Shown here: in pieces, positions 7,988-15,909 of the stretch
Position numbering within the stretch: the stretch's first letter is position 1
Layout of the letters: each line of letters begins with the position of its first letter
Assembly: GCF_000384335.2 (NCBI RefSeq)
Contig: NZ_KQ031382.1
Location: forward strand, 2,677,545-2,741,544
Length of the DNA stretch: 64,000 bases
Source: Hyphomicrobium sp. 99
GTDB taxonomy: Bacteria > Pseudomonadota > Alphaproteobacteria > Rhizobiales > Hyphomicrobiaceae
Direction: 5' to 3'
The notes under the pieces: model-generated
Seen by the model: only the letters and a program-made list of their open reading frames with translations
What the model was told of the DNA's origin: nothing
Databases searched by the model: none
Translations under genes and position numbers: made by a program

Positions 7988-9277
7988 TTGGCATTCCCGA
8001 GCACCCGGCCCACCGAACTCTCCGGAATATCGAGCTGGAAGACCGCGGCCTGTACCGCTCTTCTACTTGCGATGGTTTTTGCAGCACCCGCCGCCGCGGA
8101 GGACGCTAGCCCGCAGCCGGTTCCCATTCCGATCCCCTCGGCACAACCCCAGGGCGTAAACATCCAAATTCTTTACGTTAAGGAGAATAGCTCGAAGGAG
8201 CTTCCCCTATCGCTCCTCGATCAGCCGAACGCGGATGACGGCATCGCGGGCGCCAAGCTCGGCATCGCCGACAACAACACGACCGGCCGCTTCCTCAATC
8301 AGACGTTCAAAATGGACGTCCTCGAAGGCGACATCGACGAGCTGATCAAGGGCGCGACCGAGAAGGTCGCAAGCGGCGACAGCTTCATCATCGCCGACCT
8401 GACGCCGGAGTCGCTTCTGAAATTCGCCGATGCGTTCAAGGACAAACCGGCCCTCATCTTCAACGTCGGCAACCCCGACGATAGCGTGCGCGAGGAAAAC
8501 TGCCGCGCCAACGTCTTGCACACGGCACCAACCCGCACGATGCTCGCCGATGCGCTTGCCCAGTATCTCGTCTGGAAAAAATGGCCGAACTGGCTGCTCG
8601 TCGTCGGCCCGAGTCCGAAGGACCAGCTTCTCGCCGACGCCTATCGCCGGGCCGCAAAAAAATTCGGCGCCAAGATCGTAGAAGAGCGGCAGTTCAAGAT
8701 CGACACCGGCAACCGCCGCGCCGACGGCGGATTCGAGCAAATTCAGCAGCAGATCCCGCAGTTCATGCAAGGTGCCAAGGATCACGACGTTGTCCTGGTC
8801 GTCGACGAGGACAAAGTGTTCGCTGATTATTTCGCGTATCGGACGTGGGTTCCTCGCCCGATCGTAGGCTCCGCTGGCCTGGAACCATCGAGCTGGCACC
8901 CAGCGCTAGAGCTGTGGGGCGGGACCCAATTCCAGAACCGCTTCAAGAAGCTGACGGGCCGCATCATGCGCCCGGTCGATTATGATGCCTGGGTCGCCAC
9001 GCGCGCCGTCGGCGAAGCCGCTTCGCGTAAGCAGACGAGCGATTTCAAAACGCTTCGCGATTTTATGCATTCCCCGAATTTCGAGGTCGCGGCCTTCAAG
9101 GGCGTGGCAACGAGCTTCCGGTCCTGGAATGGCCAGTTCCGGGAACCGATCATCGTTTCGACGCCGAAGCAGCTCGTCAGCGTCTCGCCGCAACAGGGCT
9201 TCCTTCACCAGTTCAGCGTCCTCGATACGCTGGGCATCGATAAACCGGAGACGAAGTGCAAGGCCTACACGCAATGA
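7988..9277 (+). CDS. ABC transporter substrate-binding protein, PQQ/lanthanide-associated (LutA-like)
   Basis: About 429 residues from a TTG at 7988, chosen because GGAG lies 8 bases upstream; a TTG at 7940 is in frame but has no ribosome-binding site. A signal peptide ends near FAAPAAAED. The mature protein has the periplasmic-binding fold of branched-chain amino acid receptors, with repeated GADD-type segments. This is the family found beside PQQ-dependent alcohol dehydrogenases and in the lut/ped clusters, where it is needed for lanthanide-dependent growth. Whether it binds lanthanide or a carrier compound is not settled by sequence. Confidence 0.75.
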   Translation: MAFPSTRPTELSGISSWKTAACTALLLAMVFAAPAAAEDASPQPVPIPIPSAQPQGVNIQILYVKENSSKELPLSLLDQPNADDGIAGAKLGIADNNTTGRFLNQTFKMDVLEGDIDELIKGATEKVASGDSFIIADLTPESLLKFADAFKDKPALIFNVGNPDDSVREENCRANVLHTAPTRTMLADALAQYLVWKKWPNWLLVVGPSPKDQLLADAYRRAAKKFGAKIVEERQFKIDTGNRRADGGFEQIQQQIPQFMQGAKDHDVVLVVDEDKVFADYFAYRTWVPRPIVGSAGLEPSSWHPALELWGGTQFQNRFKKLTGRIMRPVDYDAWVATRAVGEAASRKQTSDFKTLRDFMHSPNFEVAAFKGVATSFRSWNGQFREPIIVSTPKQLVSVSPQQGFLHQFSVLDTLGIDKPETKCKAYTQ

Positions 9278-9342
9278 TCCGATCTGATCTTGCCGCGCTG
9301 GTGAGCCTTCGCAAATTGAGATCCTTCCACCTGGAGACGAGA

Positions 9343-10326
9343 ATGCCCCGAATTTCGCATGCATTGCCCGTGTTCGCCGCTGCCCTCTTGACGTCTTGCT
9401 ACGCAACATCCGCAAGCGCCTACACCGCCTACGTTACGAACGAGAAGGACAACAGCCTCTCCGTCATCGACACGGACAAGCTCGAAGTCATCAAGACGGT
9501 GAAGATCGGGCAACGGCCGCGCGGCATCGTCATGTCCAACGACGGCAAGTGGGTCATCATCTGCACGAGCGACGACAACGACGTGAAGGTGTACGACGCC
9601 AAAACTCTCGAATTCGTCAAAACGCTGCCGTCGGGTCCGGACCCCGAACTGCTGACGCTGCACCCTGACGGCAAGAGGCTTTACATCGCCAACGAGGACG
9701 ACAACCTCGTAACGGTCGTCGACATCGAATCCTCAAAGGTCCTCACCGAAATCCCCGTCGGCGTCGAACCCGAAGGAATGGGGATGAGCCCCGATGGCAA
9801 GGTTCTCGTCAACACGTCTGAGACGACGAACATGGCCCACTTCATCGACACCGAGAACCATAAGACCTTCGACAACGTCCTCGTCGATAGCCGTCCGCGT
9901 GTCGCAATGTTCAACCCGGCGCAGACGCAGCTGTGGGTGTCCTCCGAAGTCGGCGGCACCGTCGCGGTGATCAACCCGGCCGACCGCAAGATCATCACGA
10001 AAATCAATTTTGAGATTCCGGGCGTCGAAAAGGAAGCGATCCAGCCCGTCGGCATTCGCATCACTCAGGACGGAAAGACGGCCTTCGTCGCGCTCGGGCC
10101 CGCAAATCGCGTTGCCGTCATCGATACGGCGACCTTCAAGGTCCTGAAATACATTCTGGTTGGCCAGCGCGTCTGGCAGATGTACTTCACGCCGGACGGT
10201 AAACTTTTGCTCACGACCAACGGCGCATCGAACGATGTGACCGCAATCGACGTTGCCAGTCAGAAGGCGATCAAATCGATCAAGGTCGGGCGTTATCCCT
10301 GGGGCGTCGTGATTTCGCCCAAGTAA
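9343..10326 (+). CDS. PQQ-associated YVTN beta-propeller protein, exported
   Basis: 327 residues from the ATG at 9343, preceded by GGAGACGAGA. The signal peptide ends in ATSASA. The rest is about seven YVTN-type blades, seen in the repeats YVTNEKDNSLSVIDT, YIANEDDNLVTVVDI and FVALGPANRVAVIDT. Acidic repeats such as DGKW, DDND and EDDN are frequent and could bind cations. The family accompanies PQQ-dependent alcohol catabolism; in methylotroph lut clusters a propeller protein of this kind is exported to the periplasm. It is followed closely by the ATPase gene. Confidence 0.8.
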   Translation: MPRISHALPVFAAALLTSCYATSASAYTAYVTNEKDNSLSVIDTDKLEVIKTVKIGQRPRGIVMSNDGKWVIICTSDDNDVKVYDAKTLEFVKTLPSGPDPELLTLHPDGKRLYIANEDDNLVTVVDIESSKVLTEIPVGVEPEGMGMSPDGKVLVNTSETTNMAHFIDTENHKTFDNVLVDSRPRVAMFNPAQTQLWVSSEVGGTVAVINPADRKIITKINFEIPGVEKEAIQPVGIRITQDGKTAFVALGPANRVAVIDTATFKVLKYILVGQRVWQMYFTPDGKLLLTTNGASNDVTAIDVASQKAIKSIKVGRYPWGVVISPK

Positions 10327-10361
10327 CGATTGCGAAGAAATAACGTGAGGCACTGACGACA

Positions 10362-11141
10362 ATGGCACCGAAAGCCCCGACGGACGCCGAACGCACGCCG
10401 GCCCTCGTCGTCAGCGGCGTGAGCCACAGCTTCGGCGACAGGAAAGTTCTCGACCGCGTTTCGTTGACGGTGGAACAGGGCGCGTTCGTCGTTCTGCTCG
10501 GCCTCAACGGAGCGGGCAAGTCCACCCTGTTTTCGCTCATCACGCGCCTCTACGACAACGTCTCAGGCGAGATCGTCATTCGCGGTTTCGATGTGCGCCG
10601 CAGGCCCTCCCAGGCGCTACAGCGTCTCGGCGTCGTCTTTCAAAGTCGCACGCTCGATGTCGATTTGACCTTGATGCAGAACCTCAAATATCACGCAGCC
10701 CTGCATGGCTTCGCGGGCCGCGCGGCGGAGAATGGCGCCCGCCAGGCGCTCGAACTCGTCGGCCTCGCAGATCGCGCCAACGAGAAAGTTCGCGCACTTT
10801 CGGGTGGGCAGCTTCGCCGCGTCGAGATCGCTCGCTCGATGATGCATCGTCCCGACCTGCTGCTGCTCGACGAGGCAACCGTTGGCCTCGATCTCGGCTC
10901 TCGCGAAAGCGTCATCAAAATTGTCCGCGATCTCGTCGCGAGGGAACACCTCGGCGTCCTCTGGGCAACTCATCTCATGGATGAGGTTTTGCCAACCGAC
11001 CAGGTCGTCATTCTTCACAAGGGCGTCGTTCTCTACAATGGCCCTGTTCCGCAACTTCTGACACTTACGGGCACGACGAGCGTGCGCGAAGCATTTCGCA
11101 GCGTCACCGGCACGAAAAGCACGATCGAGGAGGCCGCCTGA
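10362..11141 (+). CDS. ABC transporter ATP-binding protein, PQQ/lanthanide-associated (LutE/PedA-like)
   Basis: 259 residues. Walker A is GLNGAGKST, the signature loop is LSGGQLRRVE, and Walker B is LLLLDEATVGLD, all intact. This is the ATPase of the ABC-2 type exporter-like family found next to PQQ-dependent alcohol dehydrogenases (PedA in Pseudomonas putida, LutE in Methylorubrum), whose loss prevents lanthanide-dependent growth. Its stop overlaps the permease start (TGATG). Confidence 0.8.
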   Translation: MAPKAPTDAERTPALVVSGVSHSFGDRKVLDRVSLTVEQGAFVVLLGLNGAGKSTLFSLITRLYDNVSGEIVIRGFDVRRRPSQALQRLGVVFQSRTLDVDLTLMQNLKYHAALHGFAGRAAENGARQALELVGLADRANEKVRALSGGQLRRVEIARSMMHRPDLLLLDEATVGLDLGSRESVIKIVRDLVAREHLGVLWATHLMDEVLPTDQVVILHKGVVLYNGPVPQLLTLTGTTSVREAFRSVTGTKSTIEEAA

Positions 11142-12160
11142 TGGCGACGCAAGCGGTCACGACAGGCTCTGAACCCCTCGGCCGAGGCTATCACGAAAGC
11201 GATGATGCGGCCCGCCGGCGCCTCGGCGTGTCCGGTTATTGGGCCTGCTTCAAGGGCATCGTTTGGCGCGAAATCCTTCGCTACCTCCATCAGCGCGAGC
11301 GGTTTTTGTCGGCGCTTGTGCGCCCGCTCATCTGGCTTTTCATTTTCGCAGCGGGCTTCCGGCAAACGCTCGGCGTGTCGATCATCCCGCCGTATGAAAC
11401 CTACGTTCTCTATGAGGAATATATCGCCCCCGGCCTTATCGCGATGATCCTGCTCTTCAACGCGATGCAGTCATCGCTGTCGATGGTTTACGATCGCGAG
11501 ACGGGAACGATGCGAACGCTTCTCGTCAGCCCCTTCCCGCGTTCGTTCCTATTGCTGTCGAAGCTTCTGGGCGGCGTCTCGGTTGCGTTGCTGCAGGCCT
11601 ACGCCTTCATGCTCGTCGCATGGTTCTGGGGAATTCAGCCGCCGCCAATTACCGAGGTGAAGCTTTTCACGTTCTACGATCCGCCGACGTGGGCAGGAGA
11701 CGCTATCACCAAGATGTCGGACCCGATCGTGAACTCGCTCTTCTCCGTCCCCGAGTTCATTCAGCCGTTTGCTGGCTACATCACCGTCATACCCGCGATC
11801 ATCCTGGCCGGATTGATGCTGGGCTCCCTCGCGCTCTTCATGTCGTCCGTCATCAAACAGCTCGAGAACTTCGCAGGCGTCATGAACTTCGTCATCTTCC
11901 CGATGTTCTTCGCCTCGTCTGCGTTGTATCCGCTGTGGCGCATCCGTGAGGCGAGCCCTCCGCTTTACGAAATCTGCCGGCTCAATCCGTTCACATATGC
12001 GGTGGAATTGATACGCTTCGGGCTTTATGGACAGGTCGATACGGTTTCGCTCGCCATCGTCGTCGGCTGCACGGCCGTCTTCCTTGCCGCAGCGGTTTTT
12101 GCCTACAATCCGTCGAAAGGGTTGATCGCTCGGCGCGGCGGCCCCGGCGGCTCAGCTTGA
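11141..12160 (+). CDS. ABC-2 type permease, PQQ/lanthanide-associated (LutF/PedC-like)
   Basis: 339 residues with about six hydrophobic segments and the ABC-2 membrane domain pattern, including YDRETGTMRTLLVSPFPR, a typical cytoplasmic loop, and MNFVIFPMFFASSALYPLWRI. It pairs with the ATPase immediately upstream. This permease type is found in PQQ-alcohol catabolism clusters and in the ped/lut transporters. An extra region of about 45 residues (residues 165-210) between the third and fourth membrane segments is predicted to be extracytoplasmic. Confidence 0.8.
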   Translation: MATQAVTTGSEPLGRGYHESDDAARRRLGVSGYWACFKGIVWREILRYLHQRERFLSALVRPLIWLFIFAAGFRQTLGVSIIPPYETYVLYEEYIAPGLIAMILLFNAMQSSLSMVYDRETGTMRTLLVSPFPRSFLLLSKLLGGVSVALLQAYAFMLVAWFWGIQPPPITEVKLFTFYDPPTWAGDAITKMSDPIVNSLFSVPEFIQPFAGYITVIPAIILAGLMLGSLALFMSSVIKQLENFAGVMNFVIFPMFFASSALYPLWRIREASPPLYEICRLNPFTYAVELIRFGLYGQVDTVSLAIVVGCTAVFLAAAVFAYNPSKGLIARRGGPGGSA

Positions 12161-12168
12161 GGTTGGAA

Positions 12169-12837
12169 ATGGACATGATCGGACATTCTCTTCGCCGCGC
12201 CGGACTGCAAATCGTGACGGCTATCGCCCCCTTCGCATTGATGGCTTTGCCCGCCGTCGCGGACGAGCCGGCGAAGGCCGAATGGCCCTGCGTCTATCGC
12301 AAGGTTCCAGTATTGACCGCCGCAACGATTTGGGACGGCCCGGCAATCACAGACACTTCGAGCTGGCGTAAGGACGAGACGATCAGAAAGCTCTCGCAGT
12401 ACCTCATCTCTCGCCGGGTCAAGGAAGACGAAGCGGAAGCCGCGATCAAAAAGTTCGCTGCCAGTGTTCCCGCCGATAGCCGTGACGCCAAGTTGACCGA
12501 GCTGTTCGCTGCCGTCCTCACCCGCACCAATGAGGATCGCAAGGTTGTCATGTCGGGCATCGAGCGCTTCCACAAACGCCAGCTCGAGCGTGCGAAGGAA
12601 ATCGAGAAGGAAGGCATAACCCTCCCCCCGGAATCCGAAACCGGTACGACCGACGACTCTCAGGGTCCAGTGGGCGAAATCTCGAAGCTTTCGAGCGAGG
12701 AAGAAAAGTACAAATGGGAGGTCCGCACCTTCCAGGAAAAGCAGGCCAATATCCCGATCGCCTGCGAAATTCCCCAGCTCATCGATGAGCGCGCCGGTGC
12801 GATCGCCCGCGCCATTCGCGCCGAGATGAAGAGCTGA
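12169..12837 (+). CDS. Exported hypothetical protein of the Lut/Ped-like operon
   Basis: 222 residues from the ATG at 12169; GAGG stands 6 bases upstream. A TTG at 12157 lies inside the permease and is not credible. The signal peptide is followed by WPCVYRKVPVLTAATIWDGP, with a pair of cysteines spaced over the whole protein (another near IACEIPQL), and a charged helical middle. Its place directly after the permease suggests a periplasmic accessory comparable to the exported proteins in lut clusters. I do not recognise the family otherwise. Confidence 0.65.
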   Translation: MDMIGHSLRRAGLQIVTAIAPFALMALPAVADEPAKAEWPCVYRKVPVLTAATIWDGPAITDTSSWRKDETIRKLSQYLISRRVKEDEAEAAIKKFAASVPADSRDAKLTELFAAVLTRTNEDRKVVMSGIERFHKRQLERAKEIEKEGITLPPESETGTTDDSQGPVGEISKLSSEEEKYKWEVRTFQEKQANIPIACEIPQLIDERAGAIARAIRAEMKS

Positions 12838-13064
12838 CCGAGGCTAATATTTTCGACCGGCTACGCGCGCCCCTTTCCGGGGGCCGGCGGCATTATGCGC
12901 GAAGTGCGCAAAAATAATCTTCACGACTCGTTAGCCTTAACGGCTCCTTAACCAAGGTTGACATACTCTCAACGTATCGGCTTCGGCACGAGTTCTCTTA
13001 CGGCCCGAAGCCAAGCTGCAAGCGAAAGTGTTGTCATCCCTGTTCTCGCGTTGTGAGGTTGACC

Positions 13065-13301
13065 ATGCACTACGAACTTGTCTCGCGTGCCCTTGCCTAC
13101 GCCTCCTGCATCTCGACCATGAGCCTGCTTATGACGTCGATGGCGATCGCCGCCATCAACGTTGGAAGAACGCACCCTGCCTTCTGCCAACCCAATGCCT
13201 GCGTCGCCGGCATCCGCGTTGGTACGGAAGCGCAATTCGGTGCTCTGACAAGCAAGGCCCACGTCGCCTCGCTGGCGGCCAAGTTCTGGCGCGTTACCTA
13301 A
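13065..13301 (+). CDS. Small hypothetical membrane or exported protein
   Basis: 78 residues from the ATG at 13065, with GAGG 6 bases upstream. Residues 8-35 are hydrophobic (ALAYASCISTMSLLMTSMAIAAINV) and could be a signal or a membrane anchor. The rest has two cysteines (FCQPNACVAG). No family recognised. The start signal is the main support; the opposite strand carries a competing ORF with none. Confidence 0.35.
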   Translation: MHYELVSRALAYASCISTMSLLMTSMAIAAINVGRTHPAFCQPNACVAGIRVGTEAQFGALTSKAHVASLAAKFWRVT

Positions 13302-13421
13302 AAGTACGAAGTCGAAATCTCAAAAAATACGCTCGCCGAAGCGATCACCCGTCTATGCGGGTAGCGGAACTGCGTCTTGGCGAGTGCGAAGTAAAGTCGA
13401 AGCCACCACGCTAAATAGAAA

Positions 13422-13444
13422 GCCATCCGCTGCGCACGGATGGC
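13422..13444 (-). terminator. Terminator after kdsA
   Basis: An 8-bp stem, GCCATCCG with CGGATGGC, is followed on the minus strand by TTTCTATTT. It lies about 110 bases downstream of the kdsA stop. Confidence 0.55.
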
Positions 13445-13554
13445 CCGAACCACGAAACGTCAACTGCCGATTACACTGCTCGTCGGAAACGTCCAAAGCC
13501 GGGCCCGGCATTTCCTCGAACGAATTCTAGAAACGACCCTCGAATGAGCGTGAG

Positions 13555-14421
13555 TCAGGCCTGGCTCGTGCTCATCCGCTGTTTGACGACCTTGTCGATC
13601 GCCTGCAGCTCCAAGATGAGCCCGCCGAAATCCTTGAGCGCGACCATGTTTGGCCCGTCTGACGGAGCCTTGTCGGGGTCCTGATGCGTCTCGATGAAGA
13701 GGCCGGCAACGCCGACGGCCACCGCCGCCCGCGCGAGTACCGGTACGAACCGGCGATCGCCACCCGAGGATGTTCCCTGCCCGCCCGGCTGCTGGACCGC
13801 GTGAGTGGCGTCGAAAATGACGGGAACGCCCGTTTCGGCCATCTGCGGCAGAGCCCGCATATCGACGACCAACGTGTTGTATCCGAAGCTCGAACCCCGC
13901 TCGGTCACGAGCACATTCGGGTTGCCCGACCCGGTCACCTTGGCGACGACGTTCTTCATGTCCCAAGGGGCGAGGAACTGCCCCTTCTTGATCTTCACCA
14001 CCCGCCCCGTCTTCGCGGCGGCAATCAGGAGATCGGTCTGGCGGCAGAGAAAAGCCGGGATCTGCAGCACATCGACGACCTCGGCGACGGCGGCACACTG
14101 GTCAGCCTCGTGAACGTCGGTGACGACAGGAAGCCCGTATGTCTCGCGGATTTCAGCAAACACCGGCAGAGCCGCGTCCAGCCCAATCCCGCGACGGCCG
14201 GAAAGCGACGTGCGATTCGCCTTGTCGAATGACGACTTGTAGACGAGCCCGAAACCCAGCTTTTTGCTGATTTCGCTTAAAGCCGCCGCCATCTCAAGGG
14301 CATGAGCGCGGCTCTCCATCTGGCAGGGCCCCGCCAACACGGCGATCGGCTGGTCGTTGCCGAACACCACGTCGCGGACGCGCACGTGGGCGGCAGGCTT
14401 CAGAATTTCATGTTGAGTCAT
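13555..14421 (-). CDS. kdsA: 3-deoxy-8-phosphooctulonate synthase
   Basis: 288 residues from the ATG at 14421; in-frame start at 14478 would add an unlikely leader. KdsA joins arabinose 5-phosphate and phosphoenolpyruvate to make Kdo 8-phosphate for the lipopolysaccharide core. The sequence carries AVLAGPCQMES, FDKANRTS, VTDVHE and FDATHAVQQPG. The AGPC cysteine is the position that binds metal in class II (metal-dependent) enzymes, where E. coli has asparagine. A terminator follows. No other lipopolysaccharide gene is adjacent. Confidence 0.95.
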   Translation of the reverse strand: MTQHEILKPAAHVRVRDVVFGNDQPIAVLAGPCQMESRAHALEMAAALSEISKKLGFGLVYKSSFDKANRTSLSGRRGIGLDAALPVFAEIRETYGLPVVTDVHEADQCAAVAEVVDVLQIPAFLCRQTDLLIAAAKTGRVVKIKKGQFLAPWDMKNVVAKVTGSGNPNVLVTERGSSFGYNTLVVDMRALPQMAETGVPVIFDATHAVQQPGGQGTSSGGDRRFVPVLARAAVAVGVAGLFIETHQDPDKAPSDGPNMVALKDFGGLILELQAIDKVVKQRMSTSQA

Positions 14422-14484
14422 GATGGGTTTATAGCCTCCAAGGCTCAGCCTCGCGACCCCTTCCGGCGCATACCCCAAACAAAA

Positions 14485-14505
14485 ACGGCGGCCTAAGGCC
14501 GCCGT
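14485..14505 (-). terminator. Terminator after pqqA
   Basis: A perfect 9-bp stem, ACGGCGGCC with GGCCGCCGT around a TAA loop, is followed by TTTTTG on the minus strand. It separates pqqA from kdsA. Confidence 0.8.
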
Positions 14506-14531
14506 TCAGAAACCCGAAGGTTCGAATTCTT

Positions 14532-14621
14532 TTAGATGAGGTCGATTTCAGCCGGCAGATAGCTGGTGACTTCGAGGCCAACTTCCTGCTCGCGAACTGC
14601 AGGCTTCATCCAGACTTTCAT
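14532..14621 (-). CDS. pqqA: PqqA, coenzyme PQQ precursor peptide (29 residues)
   Basis: The ATG at 14621 follows AGGAGG at 6 bases. The peptide opens MKVWMKP, contains GLEVTSYLPAEIDLI and ends at TAA 14534-14532. It has the invariant Glu-x-x-x-Tyr (E17 and Y21), the residues joined by PqqE to make pyrroloquinoline quinone, and the EVTSY context matches methylotroph PqqA peptides. No pqqB, pqqC, pqqD or pqqE is in the window, so this is a solitary copy; methylotrophs often carry extra pqqA copies apart from the main locus. Its own terminator follows. Confidence 0.9.
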   Translation of the reverse strand: MKVWMKPAVREQEVGLEVTSYLPAEIDLI

Positions 14622-14973
14622 GTGCGTCCTCCTGGCATTTCTACAGGTTGTTCCTGTTGGTTACCTAGTTAGAGAAACAACCCCTCAAATTCCAATCTCT
14701 TTTCGCTAACGCGGGTCAAACTTTTCGTGATCGAAAAAACGAATTGTTATATCATTTCAAACCTGCAGACGACTGTTTCTCCAATTTGGTCCGCGCGTAT
14801 CCAAGGAAAGCTGACATTGTCCGGGCACTGACTGTGCCTTCAAAGCTTCAGTCGGAAACCCGAGCTTTCCTGCGGTGGGCCTTGTCGCTTTGCCTGGCTC
14901 TTCACGTGCTAAGCCGAACTTGCAAGCCGCGACTCGGAAGGCGGCATCACAAAAACGCGTGGAGACAATCGAA
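14622..14973. other. Divergent intergenic region upstream of pqqA and the small membrane gene
   Basis: 352 bases with no convincing gene. It holds the pqqA promoter region, including GTAACC at 14659-14664 and AGAA at 14639-14642 on the minus strand (16-base spacing), and an inverted repeat ACAGG-TTGTT-CCTGT at 14644-14658. On the plus strand a TTG-initiated ORF at 14744 has no ribosome-binding site and is rejected. Confidence 0.5.
14639..14664 (-). promoter_or_regulatory. Possible ECF-type promoter for pqqA
   Basis: GTAACC, a 16-base spacer, then AGAA, read on the minus strand. This differs by one base in each element from the GTAACA-N16-CGAA upstream of the ECF sigma gene at 37943. The distance to the start codon is also similar. 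Confidence 0.3.
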
Positions 14974-15213
14974 ATGCATATCCTTGAAACCTACCCCTGG
15001 ATTGAGCCGGTCCTGATCGGCGCAGCGATCGTGTTCGTCCTCGACCTGATCGGCAATCTCATCTCGTTTTCGAACCGCATCTTGAACGCGCTCGCAACGG
15101 CGATCATCTTCGCAATCGTGTTCGGCGGCCTGCTTTACACCGGCGTTCTCAAGCTCGACGTGAGAACTGAAACCACCACGACGACGTCGGCCCCGGCAAC
15201 GCCCGCGCCATAA
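14974..15213 (+). CDS. Small two-helix membrane protein, hypothetical
   Basis: 79 residues from the ATG at 14974, with GGAGA upstream at 8-base spacing. Two hydrophobic helices are visible (PVLIGAAIVFVLDLIGNLI and ALATAIIFAIVFGGLLYTG), then a Thr/Ala/Pro-rich tail. No family recognised. A perfect terminator hairpin 38 bases after the stop supports it as a transcribed gene. Confidence 0.6.
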   Translation: MHILETYPWIEPVLIGAAIVFVLDLIGNLISFSNRILNALATAIIFAIVFGGLLYTGVLKLDVRTETTTTTSAPATPAP

Positions 15214-15250
15214 GGCTCCGCACAACTTCTCGGGAGATCGAAGGTTGTCA

Positions 15251-15275
15251 AATCCCGGCGCATGACGCCGGGATT
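15251..15275 (+). terminator. Intrinsic terminator
   Basis: A perfect 10-bp stem, AATCCCGGCG with CGCCGGGATT, with a CATGA loop, then TTTATTT. Confidence 0.85.
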
Positions 15276-15291
15276 TTTATTTGAGCCACCA

Positions 15292-15783
15292 CTACGATAG
15301 GTCCGGCGTCACTTCGCTGGCATCCTTCGCCTTCTTGACGCTACCTTCGAAATGCGCGCCTTCAGCGACGGTCAGCCGCTCCTGAACGATGTTGGCTTCC
15401 ACGACCGAATGCTCGTGCAGAATGACGTTCGAGCCCTTGAGCTCGCCCTTCACACCGCCCTGGATAGCGATTGTGCGTGCTGTGATGATGCCTTTGACGT
15501 GGGCGCCGTCATCGACTGTGACGGATTCTCCGTGCACATCCCCCTCGATGTGACCTTGTATCAACAGCGAACCTTTGGTTTTCAGGATAAGCTGCTGACC
15601 GAATATCGAAATGTCGGGCCCCAGGATGGATGTGGGCCTGTCGGATGTGGTGGGCTGGTAGCTTGGCGTGGAGGCATTGGCCACAACGCCGATTGGTCCT
15701 GAGAAGCGCGGTGGCGCCGCCGGCGTCGTGTTGGGTCTGGCAGTTTCCGCGCGTGTCTCTGCTCGTGAATCTCGACTGAACAT
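15292..15783 (-). CDS. Bactofilin (polymer-forming cytoskeletal protein)
   Basis: 163 residues. An unstructured Pro/Ser/Thr-rich N-terminus of about 50 residues is followed by the right-handed beta-helix repeats typical of bactofilins, such as GSLLIQGHIEGDVHG, VKGIITARTIAIQGGVKGEL and SVVEANIVQERLTVAEGAHFEGSV. Bactofilins polymerise without nucleotide and act in cell shape, stalks and budding. In stalked or budding alphaproteobacteria they locate at growth sites. It stands alone here, divergent from the exported protein at 15910. Confidence 0.85.
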   Translation of the reverse strand: MFSRDSRAETRAETARPNTTPAAPPRFSGPIGVVANASTPSYQPTTSDRPTSILGPDISIFGQQLILKTKGSLLIQGHIEGDVHGESVTVDDGAHVKGIITARTIAIQGGVKGELKGSNVILHEHSVVEANIVQERLTVAEGAHFEGSVKKAKDASEVTPDLS

Positions 15784-15909
15784 AAGAACCCCCTAAAGAT
15801 TGATTACTTTGAACATAAGAAAGGGCCGGTCCCGCTCGAGCAAAAGGGACACGCGATTGCAGCGGCAAGAGGGCACACAGCAAGGAAAACCGAGGGGGAA
15901 ACTCTCCTG

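Noticed and set aside
12838..13064. GC-rich inverted repeats (CCCC with GGGGG, and GCGC pairs) after the Lut/Ped-like operon
   Set aside because: The stems are only 4-5 bases with a poor T-run; too weak to call a terminator.
14510..14530. A GGTTCGAATTC string resembling a tRNA T-loop
   Set aside because: No surrounding cloverleaf or acceptor stem; it is just downstream of the pqqA stop.
14744..15016. A TTG-initiated ORF near the pqqA promoter region
   Set aside because: No ribosome-binding site and it overlaps the better supported membrane protein gene.
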